A DNA stretch of 64,000 nucleotides from Plotosus lineatus (lineage: Eukaryota; Chordata; Actinopteri; Siluriformes; Plotosidae): assembly GCA_024760905.1 (NCBI GenBank), contig CM045745.1:9394782-9458781 (forward strand). The letters are read 5' to 3'. Both the position numbers and the translations under genes were made by a program. The notes below the pieces were generated by a model. The model was given only the letters and a program-made list of their open reading frames with translations. It was not told where the DNA came from and searched no databases. Numbering within the stretch: position 1 is the stretch's first letter; each line of letters begins with the position of its first letter. Below are positions 36,365 to 47,029 of this stretch, in pieces.

Positions 36365-37850
36365 TCCAGTCACTTCCTCCAGCTCTTCCAGGGGGGCACC
36401 AAAAGGTGTTCCCAGACTAGTTGAGTAACATAGTCCCTCTAGGTCAACCAGGGGTCTTTCTTCCTGGTTGGACATGCCTGAAACCAAGCCTTGACGATTG
36501 ATGCGACCCAAAGGTCAATCTTGCGATCGGTCACCGGTCTTTCGAAACCCACGAATGACGAAATGGTCATGTACATATTTCACTTTAATAATGCAGTGCG
36601 TGATTCCGCGCACTGCCGAAAACAGGTTCATATGCATTAAGAAAAAACAAAAATAGCCGACTCGGTGGGTACACATCAAAACATTCAGAAAATATTCATT
36701 GAAAGACAACTTCGAAATACTGAACATCACTGATGATGGCTATGTTATCAAAATAAGATGCAAGATTTGCTACAAGTATATCGTACAAATTAGGGAAGGA
36801 TCTGTTCTATATTTATTCATTAATACCTTGTGAATTATTAAAATAATGTTATAGCAACAAAGTGGTTACAGGTATTAATGTTAGTAATTGATGAACGTCC
36901 CAGTTCAGCCAGTTAAAGCAGGGGTCCCCAGCCCCCGGTCCACGGACCAGTACCGGTCCGTGGATCATTTGATACGGGTCCGCAAACAAAATCTGTCATG
37001 GTACAAATTATAGTTTATTTATTCGAGCTTCCAAGTCTTATAAAAAAAAAAAAACACGACTGTTTTTGACATGGTCACAGAAGCACCGAAAGCCCTTCTT
37101 CCATTTCCAACCACATATCTTTGTGAGGCAGGGTTTTCTGCGGTGACAGCCACCAAAACAAGACTACGGAGTAGACTCTAACTGGTCCGCGGAAACATTT
37201 TCATACATAAAACCGGTCTCTGGTGCAAAAAAGATTGGAGACCACCGAGTTAAAGGTTCAAGTTGGTGTTGCTGGTGTTTGACATTTCTGCTAATTGGTG
37301 AAACTTTGCATGTTCAGATATTAAAAGTATTGCAGCAGTGTTATCAGAACACTGATGATTATTTGTATTAAAATTTAATATTCCAAAATAATTGTCAATA
37401 ATTTAATCCTTTAATATTAGAAAACTCAACAATACATAAGATATTATACACAGATCTACAGAACTTAAAAGCATAAATCTAATTGATTCAATAACAAGTT
37501 TGTTTAATAATTTGCATGGACTTCAGAGAACCATTTTGCACAACCTGTGGGTCATGCAGCTCATTTTCAGCTGAACGAACTTGGGGTTACCAGAGTCATT
37601 TACCCATGAACCATAAACTCGTTCCAAATTTTTTGAAATGTTGAGGCATTCTGATCAGATGCCCCAGCCACCTTAACTGGTTCCTCCCCTCTCAACAAGG
37701 AGACCCAGCGGTCCTACTCCATGCTCCTCCCGGATGACCGAGCTTCTCACCCTTGAAAGAAGCAGCTTCTTTCACCCGCTTGTATTCACAATCCTGTCAC
37801 TGCGGTCACTAACTAAAGCTTGTGACCATCCTGTTAGAGACATGATTATA
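36365..37850 (-). mobile_element. Two pieces of a LINE like that at 24555, separated by an insert
   Basis: 36365-36480 (cttcctccagctcttccagg, then ggtctttcttcctggttgga) and 37637-37850 (ggcattctgatcagatgccc, then cttctcacccttg, then cactaactaaagcttgtgac) match consecutive parts of the 3' region of the LINE at 24555-27450. Together they read as one minus-strand LINE interrupted at about 36483-37636. Confidence 0.7.
36919..37247 (+). mobile_element. hAT element with remnant of transposase C-terminus
   Basis: 329 bp from CAGGGGTCCCCAGCC to ttggagaccaccg, with exact 8 bp duplication agttaaag on both sides (36911-36918 and 37248-37255). The interior 37093-37180 reads, on the plus strand, LPFPTTYLCEAGFSAVTA then TKTRLRSRL. 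This matches the conserved C-terminal region of ZBED/hAT transposases (the L-C-E-x-G-F-S motif). It is a deletion derivative of an autonomous element. Confidence 0.93.
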
Positions 37851-37867
37851 AATGTGACTGTGTAAAC

Positions 37868-38874
37868 CAGGGGTCACCAACATGAGTCGCCCGCGAGCCT
37901 GTACAGGGGTCGGGAACCTATGGCTCGCGAGCTAGATGTGGCTCTTTTGATGACTGCATCTGGCTCTCAGATAAATCAGGTCGCCTTTTTTAACAGAATA
38001 ATTAATACATAATTTCACTGTCCTTTAAATGAAAATACAGAAAGCAGCCATCAAATAAAACAAAAACAAATACATTTCAATCTACACATCTGTTTTCAAT
38101 GCCACTTGTCGCTGTGGCGCGCAGCGGAGAGCCAATCCTTTCTGTACTCTAGTGTATGGGTGGGGCCAATACCTCGACACTCTAATTTTATAGGATTATA
38201 TGCAACAGCCTGCACGAGTTGTTTTTGGGTAAAGAGGTAAATTTCCCTCATTTTGATCAGCTCATGTGCACGAAGCCAAGCAGAGCTGGCGAGCAAAACA
38301 CAAATGGACAGAATAAAAAAACTTCAACCCGCAGACCAGCTGATTGCCTTGGGACGCGCTTCCTGTCACAAACATTGCAGTGTGAGTCAAGTCGTATTGA
38401 CCATGTTTGGCTCCACATGCGCACGCAAGAAGTCCTCAGACCTGAAAAGCAATTAAGACCCACCAGCTGAACTTAGCACATATCAACCAGACTACAAAGC
38501 GATCAGCAACACCATGCAGCACCAGAAGTCGCATTGATAGTAAGAAGTACTTTTCTTATTAATAAATAACTTCGTTATGACAACTTTGTTTAAAATAAAT
38601 TCGGAGTCGTATTATACTCTAAAATTGTTGGTCTCAGTATTAAAAAATATATTTGGCTCTCAGAGGATTAGATTTAATTTTTTTTATTAGTCTTAGTCAA
38701 AAAGGTTCCCGACCACTGACATAGATGAACATCATTAATTATTAATAATAACATATAATTAAAGGTAAATTGAGCAAATTTGTCATGTCACAAGTGCGGA
38801 TCGACCTGGTAGCCCTTCGCATTAATTGGTAGCCAAGAAGTAGATCTCAATTTCAAAAAGGTTGGTGACCCCTG
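37868..38874. mobile_element. hAT element with perfect 14 bp ends and 8 bp duplication
   Basis: The termini CAGGGGTCACCAAC are perfectly inverted, and gtgtaaac is duplicated exactly (37860-37867 and 38875-38882). It contains another hAT element (37904-38718), so only about 36 bp on the left and 156 bp on the right belong to the outer element. Confidence 0.95.
37904..38718. mobile_element. Second hAT element nested in the first
   Basis: The left end caggggtcgggaacctatgg and right end (inverted) CAGTGGTCGGGAACCTTTTT match. Subterminal tggctctcagataaatcag on the left and tttggctctcagaggattag on the right are characteristic. A right-end fragment of the same family occurs at 52108-52185 (aattagattttaaaatatgt, then caaaaaggttcccgaccctt). 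A coding relic may lie at 38220-38470 but I could not tie it to a motif. The flanking 8-mers do not match. Confidence 0.75.
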
Positions 38875-38910
38875 GTGTAAACAGTGTACATAATTAGATT
38901 CAGAGTGTGC

Positions 38911-39506
38911 TGTAACTCGTGTCACATGGTATGACTCAGCAGTAAGAGGGTCTGGAAACTTCAAGATGGACCTGGTTGCGCATGCGCCATGGTGGTTGGT
39001 CAGGTGATTCAGAAACTTTGAGAATGAAACTTTCCAGAACTTTTGGGAGGTTATATTAAGGACCTGGTGCCGACTGGCTCCAGCCTCTTCCAGTCTCTTC
39101 GGCGCACAGATCCTCTAAGGAAACTCATCGCGGCGGATCATCTCATCCAAGGCGGATCATGGAAACTTCACACAATTTTCTTCGTTTGGGACTTCATTGC
39201 CAAAGTCCATCGTCCACATTCACCCACAGCCAACGCGAGGATGTTCATCATTTGTTTGTCGAATACGGGATAACAAGCCTTTCCCCACCTGCGCGCGTGC
39301 CGCTTCTAAATTTACCATGCTGCAGGTGCTTGGTGACTATGGGATCCTTGTTTAATTTGTATTTTTTTTAGCTTTAAGCTGTAAATATTATTTTGCCTCA
39401 CTTTGTTCATACTATTAAAATGTATATAGTTTATGTCGTACTTTACTGGTTTCCCAGGGCAATTCACATCTAAATTCCACACGTAACTAAATTGGGGGCT
39501 CGTCCG
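38911..39506 (+). mobile_element. LTR-like segment followed by a tRNA-Pro-type primer-binding site
   Basis: tgggggctcgtccg (39493-39506) equals the first 14 bases of the tRNA-Pro primer-binding site used by many retroviruses and some other LTR retroelements; the next four bases differ. Upstream is about 580 bp with an LTR-like start TGTAACTCGTG (38911), a TATA-like ttatattaag (39051-39060), and AT-rich sequence with actattaaaatg (39411). No gag or pol frame follows, so this is an isolated end. Ends and class are uncertain. Confidence 0.55.
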
Positions 39507-39696
39507 ATAGAATTCATTAGGTATACGTAACAATACAAATCAATCATTTCTAAAAGCCATTTTATCCATCCGCATGGATTCAGTTACTAAACAGCGCGAA
39601 AACACATCTTTGCCTCAGTTAATGATGTGTACACAAGTTTTGAACATTAATTTACATATACATGTAGTGGTTGACCAAACATGATGCTTGTCCATA

Positions 39697-40551
39697 CAGT
39701 GGTACCTCACCTTACAATAGTCCCAGCAAATGAAAAATCCAGGTTACAAAAAACATTTTCCAAAATTCTTTGTCTCTGTATACGAAACAAGTTCTCCTTA
39801 CGAAACACACCAAACGCACCATTCAAACACGCCATTCAAACATTCAAACAATGCATGAGTTGCTCTCCATTGACTATCTCCCAACATCCCACCCCGCTGG
39901 CCTCCCATTGGCGAGGAGGGATGACGTAGCTCCCTCCCATTGGCTATCTCCCAACATCCTGCCTCGCTGGCCTTCCATTTGCTAGGAGGGATGACGTAGC
40001 TCCCTCCCAACATCCCGCCCCGCTGGCCTCCCATTGCCTAGGAGGGATGACGCAATTCCCTTCCATTGGCTATTATGGAGCTGCAACTCCCATAGTGCTT
40101 TTCGTGTAAAGGACAAAGTTACTGTTGTTTCATGAGTTTTTTGAGTCATTGCAACCTTATTTTTTGATTCAGGCTTTTAACCTTCCATAAACATTTGTAA
40201 GATCATAACTCTGCTAAGAAGACATGGTTAACACACGCGTGCACACACACACACACACACGCGCGTGTGTGATTTCTGGTGCGAGTGAAAAGAAGAAGCA
40301 GGGTCGTGGCATGCAGTTCAGTGATATCGCAAAGGAATATGGCCAAACCAGTCGACCATTGGTACGATATTGAAACAGAAGGAGGTCTTAAAAGATATGC
40401 TTTTATAATTTTTAAAGGGTTTAGGGGGTAGTATTGAGGGCCTTGGAACAAATCACACATTCTACATGTAAAATATGGTTCAATTTACAAAAAATCCAGG
40501 TTAAGAAAAAGGCTCTGGAACGGATTAATTTCATAAGGTGAGGTACCACTG
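39697..40551. mobile_element. Tigger-like MITE, TA-flanked
   Basis: The termini cagtggtacctcaccttaca and (right) cataaggtgaggtaccactg are flanked by TA on both sides. Same family as 11791-12362, sharing the interior ctcccattggctatctccca and gctaggagggatgacg phrases; here the latter unit occurs about three times (39890-40050). An interior (CA)n at 40241-40260 is extra. A coding relic near 40335-40380 (caaaggaatatggccaaacc) corresponds to the helix-turn-helix IAKEYG segment. Confidence 0.85.
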
Positions 40552-40559
40552 TATTTACA

Positions 40560-41925
40560 TTCTATATTCAACATATCTTTTTATTAAAATCATACACGTA
40601 GCCACAGTGTAGCTTCATTCTCTGAAATTCCTACCATTTTCCAAGTCAACCCTACACCCATGGCGTGTGAACTCTACAGTGAAAGTAGTTAGCAAGAACC
40701 AAAAAGGCCAAACTATATGAGGTAGACCATTTTTAGAAAGATTGTGCTGGTACTTTGTTCCAAAGCACCCTTGAGTTGGGATGGCTTGAAATAATAAACC
40801 ATTAGTGAAATAATAAAAAAAACTATAATTGGTCCCAGCTTTGAGGACGCTAACGATGGCTAACAAACACTGGGAATAAATCCACCTCTTTCCCAGCTCT
40901 AATGGTGACCATTGCTGCCTTTTCATGGTCAAAGGGGAAAGCCAAACTCATTATACATTCCATATGAAGAAGATAATTCTAACACGCATTTAAATACTTG
41001 GGAAAATTGCAGAATTATTTTGGATCCTTGGAGCAAAGAATATTTTTTAACAAAGTAGCTGAAGGCAGTTACAGGACTACCTGTACAACCAGCGAGGAAC
41101 AGGGTCAAGGTCAGATAAAAGTTTAAAAAAAAAAAAGCACTGCTGGTACTCATAGTTTAAGATTCAAGTGTGCAATTTCTGTTGATTCTACAAAAAAAAA
41201 AAAATTTCACATGAATCATTAATGTGAGTAGTACATCTGAAACCATGTTCACACTGATATAAATTTTAAATATATCATGGTGCTACACTTCTGCCTTCCA
41301 TTTATAATGAAATTCATTTATTTATTTTTTTAAATTTTATTTATTTATTTATTTTATTTATTTCACTACTGAAAATGCTTTTTTGATTTTTTTCATTGGA
41401 TTACTGATCAGAGCTTCAGGAGTTCAACCTCCAGCAACACTCTTTGCCTTTGTGTCAAGCCTTAAACGTTACGTGCTCGAACCATCCACCAAATCCCCAT
41501 GTTCAAGTTGGAAAGAGATGCAAAAAAGAAGGAATAGATTCAAAGATAAATTAAATTATATGAAATAAACTATTGTTTTGTGCCCATCCGCTGATTCATC
41601 ATGTGAACCAACTCCATAATCATCATCATCATCATCCAAAACACAGGGCTAGTTACCGTAACTCGTGCTGATTTGGTCAGTCTTTTAGAATAGAACAAAG
41701 CAGTGTACAATACAGCAGCAGTCCTGTGTGCCAGTCATCCTTTGTATTCAGTGCAGTTCGGTAAAGCTCTGTGCTCTCAGTGCTTATTCCAACTGCATAA
41801 AGAGTCTTTGTTTCATAAAACTTAAAGTCTATCTTTTCTGGTATCACATCACACTTAAACCACCTAAATGCCCCTTGAATAAATTGTTCAGGATACATGT
41901 ATGAATATATGCAGTATGGAGCACA
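40560..41925. other. Unassigned AT-rich stretch
   Basis: Contains poly-A at 41128-41137 and 41192-41204, (TTTA)n near 41315-41362 and a (CAT)n at 41620-41634. No exon or transposon recognised. Confidence 0.5.
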
Positions 41926-41930
41926 ATATA

Positions 41931-44440
41931 CAGTCAGCCCCCTTCTTACGAAAACCCCGAATACGAAAAATCCAGTATACGAAAAGCATTTTCCGAAATT
42001 TTTGTCCTCTGTATACGAAACAACTTCTCCTTACGAAAAGCGCCAAACGTGCCATTCAAACATTAAAACGCGCCATTCAAACATTCAAAGAATGTGAGAG
42101 TTGCTCTCTCTCATTGGCTGTCACCCAACATCCTGCCCTGCTGGCCTCCCATTGGCCAGGAAGGAGCTGATTCTCCATAGTACTGTACCTATAATGCTTG
42201 TTTGTCACACACGTAAAGGAGAGATGTACTGTTGGTTCGTGAGTTTTTTGAACGTGCTCATTGCAGCTTATTTTTCATTTAAGTTGTTTAATTCAGTAAA
42301 TGTTTAATAAATGTGGCGCGCGCTGAATGTGGGGAAAAATGCGGCTCATCCGGACCTCCAATCCCTCAAGCAAATGAGTGAAACAAGTGTTCAAAGCGCA
42401 CTGACCTGCTTGACAGATCGGCGGTCCAGACAAGCCGCGCCCCGTCTCAAAAGCTCCGGCATCTTTGGCGGAGCGCGTCACAAAGGTGCCACAGATGTGG
42501 CACGCTCTGTTGAGTGTGGGCGACGTCGCAGCCGACACCGGAGCCCCTGAGACGGGGCGCGGCTCATCCGGACCTCCAATCCCTCAAACAAACAAGTGAA
42601 TGTTGAGTACTAGACAAGTATTCAAAGCGCACTTGCCTGCTTGACAGATTGGAGGTCCAGACAAGCCACGTTCCGCCCCAAAAGCTCCGGTGTCGGCCGC
42701 AACACCGCCTGCACTTGGCAGAGCGCGTCACAATTGTTTAATAATGTTTAATATTGTTTGGTTAATAAAAAAATTGCTTTAATAAAAAATGTTTAGTCAT
42801 AGTTTCATTAATAAATATGTTAATAAAATGGTTTAATGCCGCCGGGGGGGGGGCACAGACCAGTGACTCTCCCTCACGTCGGTCCCAAGCTCATCATGCA
42901 AATCACAGATATTACCTCTATACCGGATCAGTCGAGACCCAGGTTAACAACCACCGCTATCAGTGCTGTTAACCAACAGGGTGCTGGTGGAAATTGGACT
43001 ACTGTTGGTCGAAGAAGGAGAGACGGGAGGCGTGTCCGTAGGCAGAGAGAGAAGAGGAAAAGCATGAGTCTAGGACTGAGAGTAGGGTCTTTGAATGTTG
43101 GAACTATGCAAGGAAAAGATAGAGAGCTGGCTGACATGATGCAGAGGAGGAAGGTGGACATACTGTGTGTTCAGGAGACCAGGTGGAAAGGTAGCAAGGC
43201 TAGAAGCTTAGGAGTAGGTTTAAGCTGTTTTATCATGGTGTAGATGGGAAGAGAAATGGAGTCGGAGTCATCTTGAAGGAGGGGTTTGTCAGGAATGTTC
43301 TAGAAGTGAAAAGAGTGTCAGACAGAGTGATGAGTCTCAAGTTAGAAATTGAAGGCGTGATGTTCAATGTTGTTAGTGCTTATGCCCCACAGGCAGGATG
43401 TGAGCTAGAAGAGAAGCAGAGATTCTGGAGTGAGTTAGATGAAGTGATGCAGAATACCCCCAGAGGTGAAAGAGTGGTCATTGGTGCAGACTTCAATGGA
43501 CATGTTGGTGCAGGAAACAGAGGGGACGAGGAAGTGATGGGCAGGTTTGGTATCCAGGACAGGAACACAGAAGGACAGATGTTGACAGATTTTGCTATAA
43601 GGATGGAAATGGCTATGGCTATGGTGAATACTTTCTTCCAGAAGAGACAGGAGCATAGGGTGACTTATGGAAGCGGAGGTAGGAGCACACAGGTAGACTA
43701 CATCTTGTGTAGACGATGCATTTTGAAGGAAGTCAGTGACTGCAAAGTAGTAGTGGGTGAGAGTGTTACCAAACAGCATAGGATAGTGATGTGCAGGATG
43801 ACGCTGATGGTGAGGAAGGTGAAGAAGGCAAAGGCAGAGCAGAAGACAAAGTGGTGGAAGCTGAAAAGGTTCTCTTTGGGAGTCACAAGGATGGATAGGC
43901 TCAGGAATGAGTACATCAGAGGATCAGAGGGACAGCACATGTAAGATGTTTTGGAGATGAAGTCAGAGAGGTTCGATCGAGATGGTTTAGACATGTACAG
44001 AGGAGGGATAGTGAATATATTGGTAGTAGGATGCTGAGGTTGGAACTACCAGGCAGAAGGAATAGAGGAGGGCCAAAGAACAGATTTATGGATGTGGTGA
44101 AGGAAGACATAAAGGTCGTTGGCATAAGAGAAGAAGATGCAGAGGACAGGGTGAGATGGAGGCAGATGTTTTGCTGTGGCGACCCATGAAGGGAATAGCC
44201 AAAAGGAAAAGAAGAAGAGTTAATAAAATGTTTAAATGGTTTCATAAATAATTTTCTTTTAACACATATTTCATATAAAATTGGTGTACTTTTATAATAT
44301 TTAAAGGGTTTATGGGGTAGTCTTTGGAGCCTTGGAACAAATCACGCGTTTTATATGGAAAATGCACCTCTACTTACGAAAACTACAGGCTACGAAAAAG
44401 GCTCTTGAATGGATTAATTTTGTAAGAAGGGGGCAGACTG
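41931..44440. mobile_element. TA-type element with internal palindrome, hosting a LINE
   Basis: The termini cagtcagcccccttcttacg and (inverted right) CAGTCTGCCCCCTTCTTACA agree at most positions. TA precedes the left end; CA follows the right end, a likely mutated TA. The interior has a perfect 16 bp inverted repeat, gccgcgccccgtctca (42434-42449) with its complement at 42548-42563, and a repeated block (ggacctccaatccctcaa at 42351 and again at 42571). The LINE at 42836-44218 is inserted within. Related to 24284-24554 and 54443-55270. Confidence 0.75.
42836..44218 (+). mobile_element. Internally deleted LINE with both ends and target duplication
   Basis: Endonuclease-bearing 5' part: LGLRVGSLNVGTMQGK, VDILCVQETRWKGSKARS (frameshift near 43220), then NVVSAYAPQAGCELEEKQRF, GERVVIGADFNGHVG and RSTQVDYILCRR. 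At about 43865-43875 it jumps into FSLGVTRMDRLRNEYIRG, which in the LINE at 49370-50962 lies near the RT C-terminus. So nearly all of RT is gone. The end gctgtggcgacccatgaagg then aaaaggaaaagaagaaga matches that LINE's 3' end. Flanks gttaataaaatggttta (42819-42835) and gttaataaaatgttta (44219-44234) look like a target duplication. Confidence 0.85.
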
Positions 44441-44524
44441 CATAAGAAATCAAAACAGCAGTGTTGGGGGGGGGGGGGGGGGGGAGAGAGAATGAACATC
44501 TGGAATTCTCTGATATGTTTTATG

Positions 44525-44610
44525 ACAACTGTTGACTGTGGGGCTTGAACCCCTAACCTGAGGATCAGCAATCCAGCACCTTACCACAGGGCCACCACTG
44601 CCCCGGACTG
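44525..44610 (-). mobile_element. SINE head fragment
   Basis: Minus-strand ggggcagtggtggccctgtg (A-box region), ggattgctgatcctcaggtt and aggggttcaagccccacagt (B-box region) are the tRNA-like head of the SINE family at 54576, without body or tail. A poly-G run lies just left (44466-44482). Confidence 0.7.
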
Positions 44611-44649
44611 AAAAACTGGGGACCAAATTGAACAAAAGTTAAATAGATG

Positions 44650-44958
44650 TAAGGCAGTATGGCTGTGCAGTGGTTAATACATTTGCATAACAGCAAGAAG
44701 GTTCTGGGTTTGATTCTCAGGCTTGGGATATTTCTGTGGGGAGTCCAAAAACATGCTCAAAAGGCTGATTGGCAATTTTAAATTGTCCCTAGGTGTAAGT
44801 GTGGTGTAAAAATAGTTCTGCAAGTGTTAGCCCTGCAATATTCTGGCAAGCTGATCAGGATGTACTCTGACCTCACCCAAGCTTGGCTGAGATAGGCACC
44901 AGCACCCCTCCCCAAACTCCAATTAGAATGAAGTATCTAAAATGAATGAATGAAATCT
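44650..44958 (+). mobile_element. DANA-like SINE
   Basis: The head aaggcagtatggctgtgcag then tggttaatac and ggttctgggtttgattctca (B-box) is followed by the body tttaaattgtccctaggtgt and gagataggcaccagcacccc and a tail with aatgaatgaatga. Same family as 11088-11400. Confidence 0.75.
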
Positions 44959-45004
44959 ACCTACATATTCCTTACAACATTATTATCCCCCCCCCCCCCA
45001 AAAC

Positions 45005-45115
45005 AAAAAGGGCCCTGCCAGAAGGTGTACCCCGGCCTCATTCAGAGCCGGCTGAGATGGGCGCCAGCCTCCCTGGAAACCCTAATTAGGATTAAGTGCA
45101 TCAGAAAATGATTGA
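45005..45115 (+). mobile_element. SINE tail fragment, type 1
   Basis: Only the terminal part is present: cggctgagatgggcgccagc, then ccctaattaggattaagtg, then catcagaaaatgattg. A C-run precedes it (44987-44999). Confidence 0.7.
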
Positions 45116-45759
45116 AAAAAAAGGCAGCAAGAAGGTGCTGTGTTCGAGTCCCACACATTGGGTGTTTCTATGTGGATTTTCCTTCAAATGTAATTCAAAT
45201 GCTCATTCAAATGTAAGCAGTATGATACACGTGTTGGTTTGTATGCAAAAAAACATCTTGTGATTTGCTTGAGGGAGCTGAAAAAGGTTGGGTAGTTACA
45301 CAGATGACTTCAGAGTAAAAGTATGAGCACCCAGGTCAACAAGGTGACTCACTCACTTCCCATTCACCTGTACCGATGATGCAACGTATGGATTCTTATT
45401 ATTTTACCTGAAAGTGGTTCAAGACCCCAGATGCTTTATAAGACAGACATCTACTCATTTTCACCTGGGGCAAGCTGAAATACTAACTTCGCCTAATACG
45501 TATGCCTTTGCATGTTGGGAGGAAACCAGAGAACCCAGAGGAAAGCCATGTAAAATCAGGGAGAACATACAGACTCCACACGGAAACACCTTCTCCAGCT
45601 ACTGGAATTCATCCTATGACCTGCTTTGCTTCAAGGTGAGAGTGGTGTGATCAGCACAGCTGGTGTAGTGGTTAGCAATCACTGGGATGACTACATTTTT
45701 TAAGTATAATTTTATGGCGGACACAGAAACAGCAACAAAGTCTAAATGGAACCTATATA

Positions 45760-46093
45760 AACCTTCAATGTTGTGTTGAGAACATACACTGGTTCCACCA
45801 TGTCACTCGAGAAGAGATCTACGGGCAATTACCTCCCGTTAGTGTAAAATTGCGACAGAGGAGATTGTCCTTTGCTGAGCACTGCTACCAGGCTAAGGAA
45901 GATGCTATCACCTGCCTACTCCTTTGAAGACCAAGCCACTCTCCATTGAGATCAAGAAAACTTATCTTCCTAACTAGACTATCCAAAGATATGGGGATAG
46001 CAAAAGACCTGAGTGTTACTATGGCTTACTAGAAGGCATGGAGGGCAGTTGTTAGAGGCGTCTCGGCCGAGGCCGAAGGATGATGATGATGGT
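45760..46093 (+). mobile_element. LINE 3'-end fragment with (GAT)n tail
   Basis: Plus-strand pieces read KLRQRRLSFAEHCYQAKEDA and GIAKDLSVTMAY then KAWRAVVRGVSAEAEG, the C-terminal end of a LINE polyprotein (R-x-R-R-x-x-F-A-x-H-C motif), followed by gatgatgatgatgg. Stops and a frameshift break it. Confidence 0.65.
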
Positions 46094-46108
46094 GGAATTG
46101 TACAACTA

Positions 46109-47025
46109 CAGTGGTACCTCACCTTACGAAATTAATTCGTTCCAGCGCCTTTTTCGTAACCTGCATTTTTCGTAAGTTGAACCGCATTTTACTTGTAAAA
46201 CGTGTGATTTGTTCCAAGGCTCCCAATACTACCCCATAAAGCCTTTAAAAATTATAAAAGTACACCAATTTTGTATGAAATTTGTGTTAAAAGTAAAAGA
46301 AAATTATTTACCTTTTTTAAATCTCTCGAACCACCCATGCAATGCTTTAAAGTCCGGGGGTTGCTGGTCCAAAGAACCCTCACCCCCACCCTCCTTCACG
46401 AGGTCCTCAAATATGGCGGTTGCTTTTTCTGAAATGATCGCCTCCGTCACTGTATCGCCGCTTTTAATGCCTCCTTCTACTTCAATATCGTCCCAATTGT
46501 AGAGGGGTTTCCGCCATACTCCTTTGCGATTTCACTCAACCGCATCCCACTTTCATATTTTTTTATCATCTCCTGTTTTACTTTTATTGATAACGGAGCC
46601 CACTTTTCAGTCTCACCGGGAATCACTTTCTTGGGGCTCATGATTAATAACGGGAAAAACAACACTGCAATGAGCACACTCAAAAAACTCACGAAACTCA
46701 TGAACCAACAATGCAACTCTCCTTCACACATGTGGCGAACAATGGGTCGAAGGCACACAAAAAGCATTATGGGTACAGTACTGTATTATGGAGATTCAGC
46801 TCCCTCCTAGCCAACGGGAGGCCAGCGGGGCGGGGTGTTGGGAGACATCCAATGGGAAAGCAACTCGCACATTGTTTGAATGTTTGAATGGCACGTTTGA
46901 ATTTTTGAGATGGAGCTTTCGTAACATGAACTTGTTTCGTATCCAGAGACAAAAATTTTAGGAAAATGGGTTTCGTAACCTGAATTGTTCATTTGGTGGG
47001 ACTTTCGTAAAATGAGGTACCACTG
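46109..47025 (-). mobile_element. Tigger-like element keeping its helix-turn-helix coding part
   Basis: The termini cagtggtacctcaccttacg and (inverted right) CAGTGGTACCTCATTTTACG are flanked by TA on both sides. On the minus strand, 46641-46477 is an uninterrupted frame starting MSPKKVIPGETEKWAPLSIK, with EMIKKYESGMRLSEIAKEYG and GNPSTIGTILK. This is the N-terminal CENP-B/Tigger-type DNA-binding domain. The catalytic DDE part is absent at this size (917 bp), so it needs a transposase from elsewhere. Related remnants are at 23567 and 39697. Confidence 0.88.
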
Positions 47026-47029
47026 TACT

